64,000 nt of DNA from Nitratireductor sp. (GTDB lineage Bacteria > Pseudomonadota > Alphaproteobacteria > Rhizobiales > Rhizobiaceae), in NCBI GenBank assembly GCA_020441665.1, contig JAGRLT010000045.1, forward strand, positions 25,985 through 89,984. Direction: 5' to 3'. The first letter of the stretch is position 1; the number at the start of each line of letters is the position of its first letter. The notes under the pieces were generated by a model. The model did no database searches and was not told the DNA's origin. It worked only from the letters and a program-made list of their open reading frames with translations. A program made the translations under genes and the position numbers. Positions 1 through 8,196 of this stretch are shown here, piece by piece.

Positions 1-2527
1 TGTCCGGCAGGTGGGTGCCGCCATTGTAGGGCGCGTTCAGGATGAAGACGTCGCCCGGTTCGATATTGCCCTCGTTCTGGGCGATGATGGTCTCGACGGA
101 GCGATCTATGGAACCCAGATGCACCGGCATGTGCGGGGCGTTGGCGACGAGGGAGCCGTCGGCGGAGAAGACCGCGCAGGAGAAATCGAGCCGCTCCTTG
201 ATGTTGACCGAATAGGCGGTGTTCTGCAGCGTCACGCCCATCTGCTCGGCGATCGACATGAAGAGGTTGTTGAACACTTCGAGCATGACCGGATCGGCAT
301 CAGTGCCGACCGCATGGTCGCGCCGCATTTCCTCGATGCGCTCGAGCACCATGTGATTGTGCCTTGTGATGCGGGCCTGCCAGCCATCCTCGACAACGAC
401 CGTCTGGTTGGGCTGGATGATCAGGGCGGGGCCCATCAGGCGGTTGCCGGGCTTGAGATCGGCGCTATCGCAAATGGCGATGTCGTGCCATTTTCCGTTG
501 GAGTAGAACTTGTGATGCTCGCCGGCGGTCACGCGCTCATCGGTGAGTTCGTATTCCGTTTCGCTGATCTCAGCGCCGCCGCCAACGGCCTCGACCTCCA
601 TCGCCTCGACGATCAGTTGCTTGTTTTCGAAGACGAAGCCGAACTGCTTGCGATGCTGGATTTCGAAGTCGGCGGTCATCGAGGCGGCGTCTGCCAACGG
701 TACCGGGATCGCCAGATCCGTGCCGTCGTAGCGGATATGGGCGCGGGGAAAAACGCTGACGGAAGAATCGCTTACCGACTGGCCCTCAAGCTCGGCACGG
801 GCCTCGGCTTCAAGTTCCGATTCAAGCCGTTGAAGTTCTGATTCAAGTGCCGCGTCGAGCGGTTTGACCAGCGCCCGGGTGCGGTTGGCGCGTACCTGTG
901 CCAGCCCCATGCCATAGGCCGACAGGATGCCGGAGAAGGGATGAATGAGGACCGTCTTCATGCCCAGCGCATCGGCGACCGCACAGGCATGCTGGCCACC
1001 CGCGCCGCCGAAGCAGTTGAGCGCGTATTCGGTGACATCGTAGCCGCGCTGGACGGAAATCTTCTTGATCGCATTGGCCATGTTCTCGACCGCGATCTTG
1101 AGAAAGCCGTCGGCGACCTCCTCCGGCGAAGCGCCGACTTCACCGGCTAGCGCCGAAAACCGCGCGCGCACGACATCGGCGTCGAGGCGCTCATTCTGCC
1201 CGGGACCGAAGATCGCCGGAAAGAATTCCGGCCGCAGTTTGCCGACCATCACATTGGCATCGGTGACGGCGAGCGGGCCGCCGCGGCGGTAGCAGGCCGG
1301 GCCCGGATTGGCGCCGGCCGAATCGGGGCCGGCCTGGAAGCGTCCGTCCTTGTGGGTGAGGATCGAGCCGCCGCCGGCGGCAACCGTGTGAATGCGCATC
1401 ATCGGCGCGCGCATGCGAACGCCGGCGACCTCGGTCTCGAAGGTGCGCTCCAATTCGCCGTCATAATGGGAGACATCGGTCGAGGTGCCGCCCATGTCGA
1501 AGCCGATCATCTTCTCGAAACCGGCAAGGCGGGCGGTTTCGACCGCGCCGACGACGCCGCCGGCGGGGCCTGACAGGATAGCATCCTTGCCCTGGAAGAG
1601 TTCGGCGGCCGTCAGTCCGCCCGACGACATCATGAACATCAATCGGGTTTGACTTTCGCTCGGGCCTCCACCCTCGCGCCCGTTCACGGACGGGCGGATT
1701 TGTTCCAAATCCTTGTCCTGCCACGGAGGGGTGGTGGTACCCTCGCGGGTGTCGGTTTCGCGCGCGCCGGCACCATCGCCTGCCGCGATGGCTGGCGCTG
1801 CCACGGAGGAGGCGGAAGGCGGCGAAACCATGCCCAGTTCCTCGGCGACCTGATCCACATAGCGGCGCAGAATGGGGGAGAGATAGGCATCGACCACGGT
1901 GGTATCGCCGCGGCCGATCAGCTTGATGAGCTGCGAGACCTCATGGCTTACCGAGACCTGCTCGAAGCCGATGTCGCGGGCGAGCCGGGCGACCTGCTGT
2001 TCGTGTTCTGGATATTTCCAGGCATGCATCAGCACGATGGCGACCGCCCTGATGCCGGCGGCGCGGATCGCTTCCAGTTCGCCGCGCACTTCCGCCATAT
2101 CGGGCGCCTGATCGACCGTGCCATCGGCGCGGATGCGCTCATCGACCTCGAAGACCCGTTCATAGAGCTGTTCGGGCTTGACGATCTCCTTGGCGAAGAT
2201 GTCCGGCCGGGCCTGATAGCCGATCCTCAGCGCATCGCGAAATCCGCGGGTGATCAGCAGGGCCGTGCGGTCGCCTTTGCGCTCGAGCAGGGCATTGGTG
2301 GCGACGGTCGTGCCCATCTTCACCGCATCGATGCGGCCCGATGGGATCGGCTCGCCCTTCTGGAGGCCAAGCAGGTCGCGAATGCCCTGGACGGCGGCAT
2401 CGCGATAGGCTTCGGGGTTTTCCGACAGCAGCTTGTGGGCATGAAGCCCGCCATCCGGGTCGCGCCCGACAATGTCGGTGAACGTGCCGCCGCGATCGAT
2501 CCAGAAATCCCATTTGCCGGTTGTCAT
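1..2527 (-). CDS. 5-oxoprolinase / hydantoinase A-B fusion (partial, runs off the left edge)
   Basis: This reading frame begins with ATG at 2527 and stays open to base 1, giving 842 visible residues. The N-terminal half is a HyuA-type ATP-dependent domain, with DRGGTFTD near residue 12 and [12 protein letters not shown] near residue 340. The HyuB-type domain starts about residue 725 and reaches [12 protein letters not shown] at the edge. The fused order matches ATP-dependent 5-oxoprolinases (about 1,200 residues), which hydrolyse 5-oxoproline or related lactams; the exact substrate cannot be read. Residues about 236-292 form an Ala/Ser/Thr/Pro-rich in-frame insertion that I do not expect in the family. 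The gene starts 6 nt after the stop of the gene at 2534-3067, so the two are probably cotranscribed. Confidence 0.93.
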   Translation of the reverse strand, partial: MTTGKWDFWIDRGGTFTDIVGRDPDGGLHAHKLLSENPEAYRDAAVQGIRDLLGLQKGEPIPSGRIDAVKMGTTVATNALLERKGDRTALLITRGFRDALRIGYQARPDIFAKEIVKPEQLYERVFEVDERIRADGTVDQAPDMAEVRGELEAIRAAGIRAVAIVLMHAWKYPEHEQQVARLARDIGFEQVSVSHEVSQLIKLIGRGDTTVVDAYLSPILRRYVDQVAEELGMVSPPSASSVAAPAIAAGDGAGARETDTREGTTTPPWQDKDLEQIRPSVNGREGGGPSESQTRLMFMMSSGGLTAAELFQGKDAILSGPAGGVVGAVETARLAGFEKMIGFDMGGTSTDVSHYDGELERTFETEVAGVRMRAPMMRIHTVAAGGGSILTHKDGRFQAGPDSAGANPGPACYRRGGPLAVTDANVMVGKLRPEFFPAIFGPGQNERLDADVVRARFSALAGEVGASPEEVADGFLKIAVENMANAIKKISVQRGYDVTEYALNCFGGAGGQHACAVADALGMKTVLIHPFSGILSAYGMGLAQVRANRTRALVKPLDAALESELQRLESELEAEARAELEGQSVSDSSVSVFPRAHIRYDGTDLAIPVPLADAASMTADFEIQHRKQFGFVFENKQLIVEAMEVEAVGGGAEISETEYELTDERVTAGEHHKFYSNGKWHDIAICDSADLKPGNRLMGPALIIQPNQTVVVEDGWQARITRHNHMVLERIEEMRRDHAVGTDADPVMLEVFNNLFMSIAEQMGVTLQNTAYSVNIKERLDFSCAVFSADGSLVANAPHMPVHLGSIDRSVETIIAQNEGNIEPGDVFILNAPYNGGTHLPD

Positions 2528-2533
2528 TCGATG

Positions 2534-3067
2534 TCACTTTCTCTTTGCTGGGGGCGTCCCGAACGCTTCCTCGAACGCGTCTATGAACTTTCTGTATTTC
2601 GGCCTGACCGTCACCAAGCCGGTCTTTTGAGAATGCAGCGTCAGCCACAGTCTGAATGCGCCCTTGCCCGGACCGGATTTGAGGCTGCCGCCGTGCTCGG
2701 CAATTTCCTTTGAAGGAATGACCCAGTACACGCCCTGGCTGCCGCCGTTCGGGTGCTCGGCTGCTTCCGCGTAAAGAATGAAGATGTAATTGTCGCGCAG
2801 CTCTGGAATCGGCAGGGTGGGAAAGAAGCCGGCATTTCTCGGGTTCACCTCCCGTGAGCGGGCCTTGATCTGAACGTCGAAATAGGTGTCGGCGTCCTGC
2901 CGGACGATGCAATCAATGCCCTGATCGTCGACCAGGGTCAGGTAGACGTCATAGCCGCGCCGCAGCAGTTCGGCGATCGCTCCGAACTCCTGGCGCTTGC
3001 CGAACGATGCGGAGGATCGGAAACTGCCAGCCAAAGGGATGTCCTCACAGATTGCACTTGCCATCAT
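2534..3067 (-). CDS. small protein with a PD-(D/E)XK-like nuclease fold (hypothetical)
   Basis: The protein has 177 residues from the ATG at 3067; a second ATG follows directly and TTG codons lie upstream. I do not recognise a named family. The visible pattern is a Glu in a helix (KRQEFGAIAELLRRG), then DDQGID, then a strand ending VQIKAR. This matches the E...GxD...(E/Q)xK spacing of PD-(D/E)XK enzymes and DUF4365-like proteins. A nuclease role is inference, since binding-only members exist. It lies 6 nt upstream of the oxoprolinase gene on the same strand and is divergent from the MarR-like regulator, with an 18-bp near-palindrome between them. It has no signal peptide or membrane segment. 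Confidence 0.7.
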   Translation of the reverse strand: MMASAICEDIPLAGSFRSSASFGKRQEFGAIAELLRRGYDVYLTLVDDQGIDCIVRQDADTYFDVQIKARSREVNPRNAGFFPTLPIPELRDNYIFILYAEAAEHPNGGSQGVYWVIPSKEIAEHGGSLKSGPGKGAFRLWLTLHSQKTGLVTVRPKYRKFIDAFEEAFGTPPAKRK

Positions 3068-3070
3068 CAA

Positions 3071-3088
3071 CAATTTATCGATAAAATG
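3071..3088. promoter_or_regulatory. near-perfect palindrome in a divergent promoter region (possible MarR operator)
   Basis: The 18 bases pair as caatttatc/gataaaatg with one mismatch around a central ATCGAT, in an AT-rich 58-bp gap inside GC-rich DNA. MarR-type regulators usually bind 16-20 bp palindromes next to their own gene. Assigning this site to the regulator at 3126 is inference. Confidence 0.45.
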
Positions 3089-3125
3089 TCAATGAAAATT
3101 TCGTTGGGCATTCCGGAGTGTGGCG

Positions 3126-3656
3126 ATGGCGGCAGAAGACGAAAAGAGCGAAGCCGTTGGCCCGGTGGTTTCGGCGGCGCATCTGGCCAGCGGGGCGGTG
3201 CCGGAGCTTTCCGAACTCGAATATGCCGTGATCATCGCCGGCAATGCGATGCAGCGCTGGTATGTGCGCTGCATGGCGGCGAGCGGGCTCGGCGGACTGA
3301 CGGCGATGGAAGTGCAGGTGCTGCACTCGGTCAACCACCGCGACCGGGAGAAGACGCTGGCCGACCTTTGCCTTGTGCTCAACATCGAGGATACGCATCT
3401 CGTCAATTACGCGATCAAGAAACTGGCCGAACAGAGGCTGGTCGCCACGGGAAGGCGGGGCAAGGAAAAGACCGTGAAGATCACCCGGCAGGGCGCACAG
3501 GCATGCCAGGCCTATCAGCGCATCCGCGAGGCGCTGCTGGTGGAGAGCGTTCGGGCGCTCGGGCTCGACCGGGCCGAGATGTCGAAGGCGGCGCGGCTGT
3601 TGCGGGCGGTTTCCGGCCAGTACGATCAGGCGGCGCGCAGCGCGGCAAGCCTGTGA
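3126..3656 (+). CDS. MarR-like winged-helix transcriptional regulator (COG5631 type)
   Basis: The protein has 176 residues from ATG 3126. A GGAG seven bases upstream supports this start over the GTG at 3120, which would be only two bases from the same site. The winged-helix domain covers about residues 45-140: the recognition-helix region reads DTHLVNYAIKKLAEQRLVA and the wing is GRRGKEKTVKITRQG. This layout is typical of MarR relatives that act as dimers. The gene is divergent from the nuclease-like and oxoprolinase genes, so it may control them; no ligand is indicated. Confidence 0.82.
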   Translation: MAAEDEKSEAVGPVVSAAHLASGAVPELSELEYAVIIAGNAMQRWYVRCMAASGLGGLTAMEVQVLHSVNHRDREKTLADLCLVLNIEDTHLVNYAIKKLAEQRLVATGRRGKEKTVKITRQGAQACQAYQRIREALLVESVRALGLDRAEMSKAARLLRAVSGQYDQAARSAASL

Positions 3657-3752
3657 GCTTTCGGTCGGCTGTGTCGCAACGGCCTGATTGAAAAGCGTTT
3701 TGTGTGAAAGATCGGTCTTCAAAGACGGAACGGGATCGAATAAGAACTGGAC

Positions 3753-4451
3753 ATGACTGTTTGGTACAATCTTTCCAAATTCGCTTCGACCATTACCAAT
3801 CAGGCGCTTTCAACGGCGATCGAGACGCTGCGCACGGTGTTCGAGGGCGATGCGGCGACGCGGCGCAAGGTTTCCTTCTCGATCGCCATCATCGCCTTGT
3901 CGGCCAAGATGGCCAAGGCGGACGGGGTCGTCACCAATGACGAGGTGGCGGCCTTTCGCGAGATATTCGAGATCCCGAGCGGCGAAGCCAAGCATGTCGC
4001 CCGGGTTTTCAACCTGGCCAAGCAGGACGTGGCGGGGTTCGAAGCCTATGCCGAGAAGGTGCGCCGGCTGTTTCCCGACGATGACGACATCCTGCGCGAC
4101 GTGCTGGACGGCCTGCTTCACATCGCCAAGGCGGATTCGGTGATCCATGAGGAGGAGATGCGGTTCGTCGAGACCGTGCGGGGCATTTTTGAGATCGGCA
4201 ACCGGGAGTTCGAGGCAATCAAGCTGCGCCATGTGGCGCCGGAAGAGGGCCACCCCTATGTGGTGCTGGGCGCCGATCCTGCCTGGGATGACGAGGCGCT
4301 CAAGGCGCACCATCGCAAACTGGTGCGCGAGACCCATCCCGACCGGATGGTGGCGCGCGGCGTGCCGGAAGAGTTTCTGCGGATCGCCAATGACCGGCTG
4401 TCGGCGATCAACATCGCCTGGCAGCACATTCGCAAGGAGCGCGGGCTATAA
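3753..4451 (+). CDS. TerB domain plus C-terminal J-domain protein (DjlA-like)
   Basis: The protein has 232 residues. A TerB-type helical domain covers about 30-150, with two acidic repeats, KADGVVTNDE and KADSVIHEEE, resembling metal-binding TerB motifs. A J domain covers about 165-232 and carries the HPD motif at 195-197 (THPDRM), which in this family stimulates the ATPase of DnaK. DjlA proteins normally have an N-terminal membrane anchor; here only a moderately hydrophobic helix near 40-55 is visible, so a cytoplasmic or peripheral location is likelier. Its TAA touches the open frame of the amidase, so the two may be translationally coupled. Confidence 0.88.
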   Translation: MTVWYNLSKFASTITNQALSTAIETLRTVFEGDAATRRKVSFSIAIIALSAKMAKADGVVTNDEVAAFREIFEIPSGEAKHVARVFNLAKQDVAGFEAYAEKVRRLFPDDDDILRDVLDGLLHIAKADSVIHEEEMRFVETVRGIFEIGNREFEAIKLRHVAPEEGHPYVVLGADPAWDDEALKAHHRKLVRETHPDRMVARGVPEEFLRIANDRLSAINIAWQHIRKERGL

Positions 4452-4483
4452 TCGAGCAGGCGGACCCCAACTGCCCATGCGAA

Positions 4484-5212
4484 TTGGCGCCCGCCGTCAA
4501 CTATAACGAGCGGCGCAGCGCGGTCGACATTCTGCTGATGCATTATACCGGCATGGATGACGGACCGATGGCGCAGAAATGGCTCTGCATGGAAGAGAGC
4601 CAGGTCTCCTGCCACTACATCGTCCATGAGGACGGCCGGATCGTGCAGATGGTGGCCGAGGACAAGCGTGCCTGGCATGCGGGCGCGGGAAGCTGGCAGG
4701 GCAGGGAGGATGTCAATTCGCGCTCGATCGGCATCGAGATCGTCAATGGCGGACATGAATTCGGCCATCCCGACTTTCCGCAGGCGCAGATCGAGGCGGT
4801 GACCGCGCTCAGCCTGGACATCCTGTCGCGGCATGCCATCGCGCCGCGCAATGTGCTGGCCCATTCCGACATCGCGCCGGGGCGCAAGCGCGATCCGGGC
4901 GAGAAGTTTCCCTGGCGCGAACTCCACCAGGCGGGCATCGGCCACTGGGTCGAACCCGTGGCGGTCTCCGGCGGTCGCTTCATGGCGCCGGGAGACGAAG
5001 GGCCACCGGTAAGGGCGCTGCAGGAAATGCTCTCCCTCTATGGCTATGGCGTTCCGCTCGACGGCCGGTTCGGACTGGAAACCGGTCAGGTGGTCACCGC
5101 CTTTCAGCGCCATTTCCGGCCGCAAAAGGTCGACGGCATCGCCGATGCCTCCAGCATCGAGACCTTGCATCGACTGCTGGCCGCTTTGCCGGGCGACACG
5201 CCAACCGCCTGA
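4484..5212 (+). CDS. N-acetylmuramoyl-L-alanine amidase with peptidoglycan-binding domain
   Basis: The protein has 242 residues from TTG 4484. An Amidase_2 (AmpD/AmiD-like) zinc domain fills about 10-150: the first ligand is His20 in LLMHYTGM, and the second set is in LAHSDIAPGRKRDPG. A PG_binding_1 repeat follows at about 172-235. The family cleaves the amide between MurNAc and the stem peptide in muropeptide recycling or turnover. No signal peptide is visible. The start is uncertain: the frame is open back to 4394 with no ATG or GTG, yet the upstream residues ADPNCPCELAPAVNYNERR look protein-like. Confidence 0.9.
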   Translation: MAPAVNYNERRSAVDILLMHYTGMDDGPMAQKWLCMEESQVSCHYIVHEDGRIVQMVAEDKRAWHAGAGSWQGREDVNSRSIGIEIVNGGHEFGHPDFPQAQIEAVTALSLDILSRHAIAPRNVLAHSDIAPGRKRDPGEKFPWRELHQAGIGHWVEPVAVSGGRFMAPGDEGPPVRALQEMLSLYGYGVPLDGRFGLETGQVVTAFQRHFRPQKVDGIADASSIETLHRLLAALPGDTPTA

Positions 5213-5330
5213 TTTGCCACGGGTTTCCTGCCGGCTTCGATGCCAATTCCTCATGCCGCGCTGCGTCACGAACTGTTTCGCGGCGCAACGCAAAGTCAGT
5301 GCGGCGCCACATTCTGGTCACGGCCCGGCT

Positions 5331-5431
5331 GGAAATGGCCGCTCCGACACCGGAGCCCGGCGATATGCGGGCTCCTCTGGAGGGGGCGCCCGGGACCGAA
5401 CCGCGCCCCAGGACTGGAACAAGGGGTAATA
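5331..5431 (+). other. structured leader upstream of the transglycosylase gene
   Basis: Two hairpins are visible: gctccg/cggagc near 5341-5356, and a 7-bp ggggcgc/gcgcccc stem near 5380-5406, ending about 25 bases before the ATG at 5433. The 217-bp gap holds no reading frame I believe. I do not match it to a known riboswitch. Confidence 0.3.
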
Positions 5432-5432
5432 C

Positions 5433-6227
5433 ATGTTTCCGATTTCCAAGAACCGCCTGGCGCAGATCGCCAGGGCGGCAGCCCTCGTGAGCGCGTTTTC
5501 GCTCGCAGCACTTCCCGCACAGGCGGAAGAAAAGGAATGGCCGAGCAACAACAAGCAGGTCTTTGCCATGGTGGGCCTGTTCGGCAGTGTGCCGGCGGCA
5601 AAGACCAGTCAGCCGGCCGCTGCCGCAGCCAGGCCATCGCAGAGCGGTGCGGCGCTCAAGCGCAAGATCGCTTCGGCCAGAACGCGGCTGGAGGCGGCTG
5701 AAAAACGGCTTGCCGCGTTTGACAAGATGATCGCGCCGATGGGCGAGCAGCAGAAGGCGATGATGGCGATGCAGCGCGGCCTGATCGAAAAGCAGGTCGA
5801 AGAAGCGCGCAAGGTGCTGGCGAAACTCGAAGGTTCCGTCGTGTCCTCGGCCGCCGCCTCGGCCGGCGGGTATCGCGGCCTGATCGCGCATTATGCGGCG
5901 GCCAATGGCGTGCCGGTGAAGCTTGCCGATGCCGTGGTTCGCGTCGAAAGCGCCTACCGGCCCCATGCGCGGGGCCGCGCCGGCGAGATCGGGCTGATGC
6001 AGATCAAGCTTTCTACCGCGCGCGCCATGGGCTATCGCGGCTCGGCCAAGGGGCTCTACGATCCGGAGACCAATCTCAAATACGGCATGAAATACCTTGG
6101 CGAGGCGCACCGGCTTTCCGGCGGAACGACCTGCGGCACGATCCTCAAATACAATGCCGGCCACGGCGCCAAGCGGATGAACCCGGTCAGCGCGCGCTAT
6201 TGCGGCAAGGTCAAGCGGTATATCTGA
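5433..6227 (+). CDS. secreted lytic transglycosylase, SLT domain
   Basis: The protein has 264 residues from ATG 5433, which has AAGGGG upstream. A signal peptide covers residues 1-31, with cleavage after PAQA. A predicted coiled coil, rich in Lys, Glu and Ala, lies at about 73-132. The SLT (lysozyme-like) domain at 145-235 has catalytic Glu172 in VESAYRP, then GLMQI, TNLKYGMKYL and YNAGHG. The family cuts the MurNAc-GlcNAc bond and releases 1,6-anhydro-muropeptides in the periplasm. It follows the amidase gene, so both may act on cell-wall turnover. A hairpin terminator comes right after. Confidence 0.92.
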   Translation: MFPISKNRLAQIARAAALVSAFSLAALPAQAEEKEWPSNNKQVFAMVGLFGSVPAAKTSQPAAAAARPSQSGAALKRKIASARTRLEAAEKRLAAFDKMIAPMGEQQKAMMAMQRGLIEKQVEEARKVLAKLEGSVVSSAAASAGGYRGLIAHYAAANGVPVKLADAVVRVESAYRPHARGRAGEIGLMQIKLSTARAMGYRGSAKGLYDPETNLKYGMKYLGEAHRLSGGTTCGTILKYNAGHGAKRMNPVSARYCGKVKRYI

Positions 6228-6239
6228 CGGCCGCCCTTC

Positions 6240-6270
6240 GGGCCGGGGATACCCGGCCCGCCCGCTTTTG
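6240..6270 (+). terminator. Rho-independent terminator after the transglycosylase gene
   Basis: An 8-bp stem (gggccggg/cccggccc, loop gata) lies 13 bases after the stop codon and is followed by gcccgctttt. The T-run is short and displaced, so strength is uncertain. Confidence 0.55.
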
Positions 6271-6277
6271 GTGCGAA

Positions 6278-6703
6278 CTACTTGACATTGACGATAACGA
6301 TTTCAGACGATCCACCGCCCTGGCTCGGCGCTCCCGCGTGGCCGGGGATGGAGTATCCGATACGGACCGTATCCCGGCCACGAAATCCCTTGTCGGCTGT
6401 GTAGATTACCGCGGTTCTCTTGACGGGCTTGCCCTTGCAATGACCCTTGCTGATCGTTCCGGTTTCAACCTTGGAAGTCAGCTTTCCGTGTTGCGCCCGC
6501 GAATAACCCTTCTGCAGGCGCGGCAATGGCCCCGCGTAGCAATCGTTGGTGTAATAGATGCCCATGCTGTAAATGACGGTAGGCTGGCTGCCTCTGACGT
6601 CAACAACATCGGCTGCCTGGGCTGGCAATATGGGGCTGAAGGCGGCGATGAACGATGCTGCGATCAGGACTTTGGCATGGCATGAAACATTGACTGGGAA
6701 CAA
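6278..6703 (-). CDS. exported protein of unknown function
   Basis: The protein has 141 residues with a signal peptide over 1-30 (cleavage after PAQA) and a mature part of about 110 residues containing two cysteines (55 and 89) that could form a disulfide. The C-terminal part, FRGRDTVRIGYSIPG ending EIVIVNVK, has the alternating pattern of a small beta-sandwich seen in several rhizobial exported proteins. I do not assign a function. The start is TTG at 6703; the only nearby ATGs are out of frame. Its ribosome-binding site, GGAGGAG, sits in the arm of a hairpin (6707-6733). Confidence 0.75.
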   Translation of the reverse strand: MFPVNVSCHAKVLIAASFIAAFSPILPAQAADVVDVRGSQPTVIYSMGIYYTNDCYAGPLPRLQKGYSRAQHGKLTSKVETGTISKGHCKGKPVKRTAVIYTADKGFRGRDTVRIGYSIPGHAGAPSQGGGSSEIVIVNVK

Positions 6704-6706
6704 AAC

Positions 6707-6733
6707 GGCTCCTCCCTTCTAGGTTGAGGAGCC
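6707..6733 (-). promoter_or_regulatory. hairpin containing the ribosome-binding site of the downstream exported-protein gene
   Basis: A perfect 8-bp stem (ggctcctc/gaggagcc) with an 11-base loop is followed, on the minus strand, by GTTTTG. It could terminate the hydrolase transcript at 6773. The 3' arm also holds the GGAGGAG that precedes the TTG start at 6703, so the hairpin would block translation when folded. Confidence 0.6.
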
Positions 6734-6772
6734 TCCCCTATGCGTCATATCGAAATATTACAACCACATACA

Positions 6773-7582
6773 TTACAATTGTTGCAAAAAGCGGTCGACG
6801 GCGGCGGTGACGGAATTGTTGCGGCCGATGGCCGAGTTTATCGACAGATGGTTGTAAGTTGATCCGTCGAAGCGGGTCACCGAATTGCCGGCCGCCGCCA
6901 TGGCATTGGCAAAACGCAGCGAGATGCGATCGCGGTTGCGCCCGCCCGACCACATGACGAGGGTCGGCGGCTGGGCGCGGTTGCCGACATAGGCGATCGG
7001 CGACCAGCGTTTCCATTGGTTGCGGCGGTCGAGCGCCGAATAGAGCGCCGGCACGCTGCCATTGTTGATTTCCGCCAGATAGGCGACGTCGTAGGCGCCG
7101 GTATCGTTGCAGATCAACAGTTTCGGCGTACAGGCACCCGAAAGCGTGGCGAGCGCCGATAGGTGACAGCCGGCGGAATGGCCCATCAGCGCCACGCGGC
7201 CGCCATCGCCGCCATAGGTGGCGATGTTGGACTTGATCCAGTTGACGGCCTGGGCGACCTGGACCGCCTGCTGCTCGGCATTGGCGCCGGGATAGAGCGT
7301 GTAGCCGATCGACACGAAGACAAAACCCTTGCCGGTATAGTAGCGCGCCTTGGCGCCGACGCTGCCCTTGCTGCCAGCCTTCCAGGCGCCGCCATGGACG
7401 AAGGCAAGCACCGGCGCGCCCGAGGCATTGGCGGGGGTGTAGATGTCGAGCCGGTTGGCGCCGTAGCTGATGTCCTTGGTGGTAGCGGCGCGGGCGGTGC
7501 CGGGCAGCGAGAAGGGCAGGAACAGCGTTGTCGCGGCAGCGCCGGCGGCGGAAAGAAAGAGGCGGCGGGTTGGACGGGTCAT
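6773..7582 (-). CDS. Tat-exported alpha/beta hydrolase (esterase-like)
   Basis: The protein has 269 residues. The N-terminus PTRRLFLSAAG followed by a hydrophobic stretch and GTARA is a twin-arginine signal peptide of about 32 residues. The hydrolase domain shows the oxyanion loop HGGAW (63-67) and nucleophile Ser136 in GHSAG; the likely catalytic His is in TYNHLSINS. The HGG motif places it with the BD-FAE/kynurenine-formamidase-like and hormone-sensitive-lipase groups, which hydrolyse esters or formamides. The substrate is unknown. It precedes the exported-protein gene at 6278-6703 on the same strand. Confidence 0.88.
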   Translation of the reverse strand: MTRPTRRLFLSAAGAAATTLFLPFSLPGTARAATTKDISYGANRLDIYTPANASGAPVLAFVHGGAWKAGSKGSVGAKARYYTGKGFVFVSIGYTLYPGANAEQQAVQVAQAVNWIKSNIATYGGDGGRVALMGHSAGCHLSALATLSGACTPKLLICNDTGAYDVAYLAEINNGSVPALYSALDRRNQWKRWSPIAYVGNRAQPPTLVMWSGGRNRDRISLRFANAMAAAGNSVTRFDGSTYNHLSINSAIGRNNSVTAAVDRFLQQL

Positions 7583-7719
7583 GGCGATCCGATGGTCAGG
7601 GAGATGAAGGGAAGGCGACTATCGCCGCAGTGGATTAACGCTCTCTTAACCATGCGCGCAAAGGCGTCAAAATTCAGGCGCTTGTACATCGCGGCCCGGG
7701 GGAAGCGCAAGCTGTGCGA

Positions 7720-7748
7720 TTGACCGGCGCTGCCGGCTGTGGCTATTG
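7720..7748 (+). promoter_or_regulatory. promoter of rnpB
   Basis: TTGACC (7720-7725) and CTATTG (7743-7748) are separated by 17 bases and end about seven bases before the inferred 5' end of the RNase P RNA. Confidence 0.55.
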
Positions 7749-7754
7749 CGGGAC

Positions 7755-8171
7755 GCCAGCCGGCCGGGCGATTGCCGATGCGGAAACGAAAGGCCGTATC
7801 GGAGGAAAGTCCGGGCTCCATGGAAACACGATGCCGGATAACTTCCGGCTGGGGAAACGGGCCTGCCCGCCAACCCAAGGGAAAGTGCAACAGAAAGCAA
7901 ACCGCCCCTGGCGCCGCGTGCGGCGGGGTAAGGGTGAAAGGGTGGGGTAAGAGCCCACCGCGCTGCCAGCAATGACAGTGGCACGGTAAACCCCATCGGG
8001 AGCAAGACCGAATAGGGACAGCGCGGCGGCGCGAGCCGCCAGCCGGTTTTCAGGCCAGTTGTCCGGGTAGGTTGCAGGAGGTGTCCGGCGACGGGCATCC
8101 CAGATGAATGATCGCCGCGCCTTCCGCTTGCGGCAGGCGGCACAGAACCCGGCTTATAGGCCGGCTGGCAA
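7755..8171 (+). ncRNA. rnpB: RNase P RNA, class A
   Basis: The catalytic RNA of RNase P trims the 5' ends of tRNA precursors. The conserved core GAGGAAAGTCCGGGCTCC lies at 7802-7819 and the 3' core ACAGAACCCGGCTTATAGGCC near 8142-8162. The P1 helix is visible as gccagccggcc at 7755-7765 pairing with ggccggctggc near the 3' end, which sets both ends. The length, about 415 nt, fits alphaproteobacterial members. A T-run at 8172-8176 follows, and no reading frame here is real. Confidence 0.95.
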
Positions 8172-8196
8172 TTTTTCCCGGTACCGCGCCGCCGCG

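Noticed and set aside
1649-2713. A 354-codon plus-strand frame over the oxoprolinase gene
   Set aside because: The minus strand encodes HyuA with family motifs throughout; the plus frame has none and no ribosome-binding site.
5331-5431. A riboswitch or known small RNA motif before the transglycosylase gene
   Set aside because: Two hairpins exist, but I could not match them to a known class, and GC-rich leaders form such stems easily.
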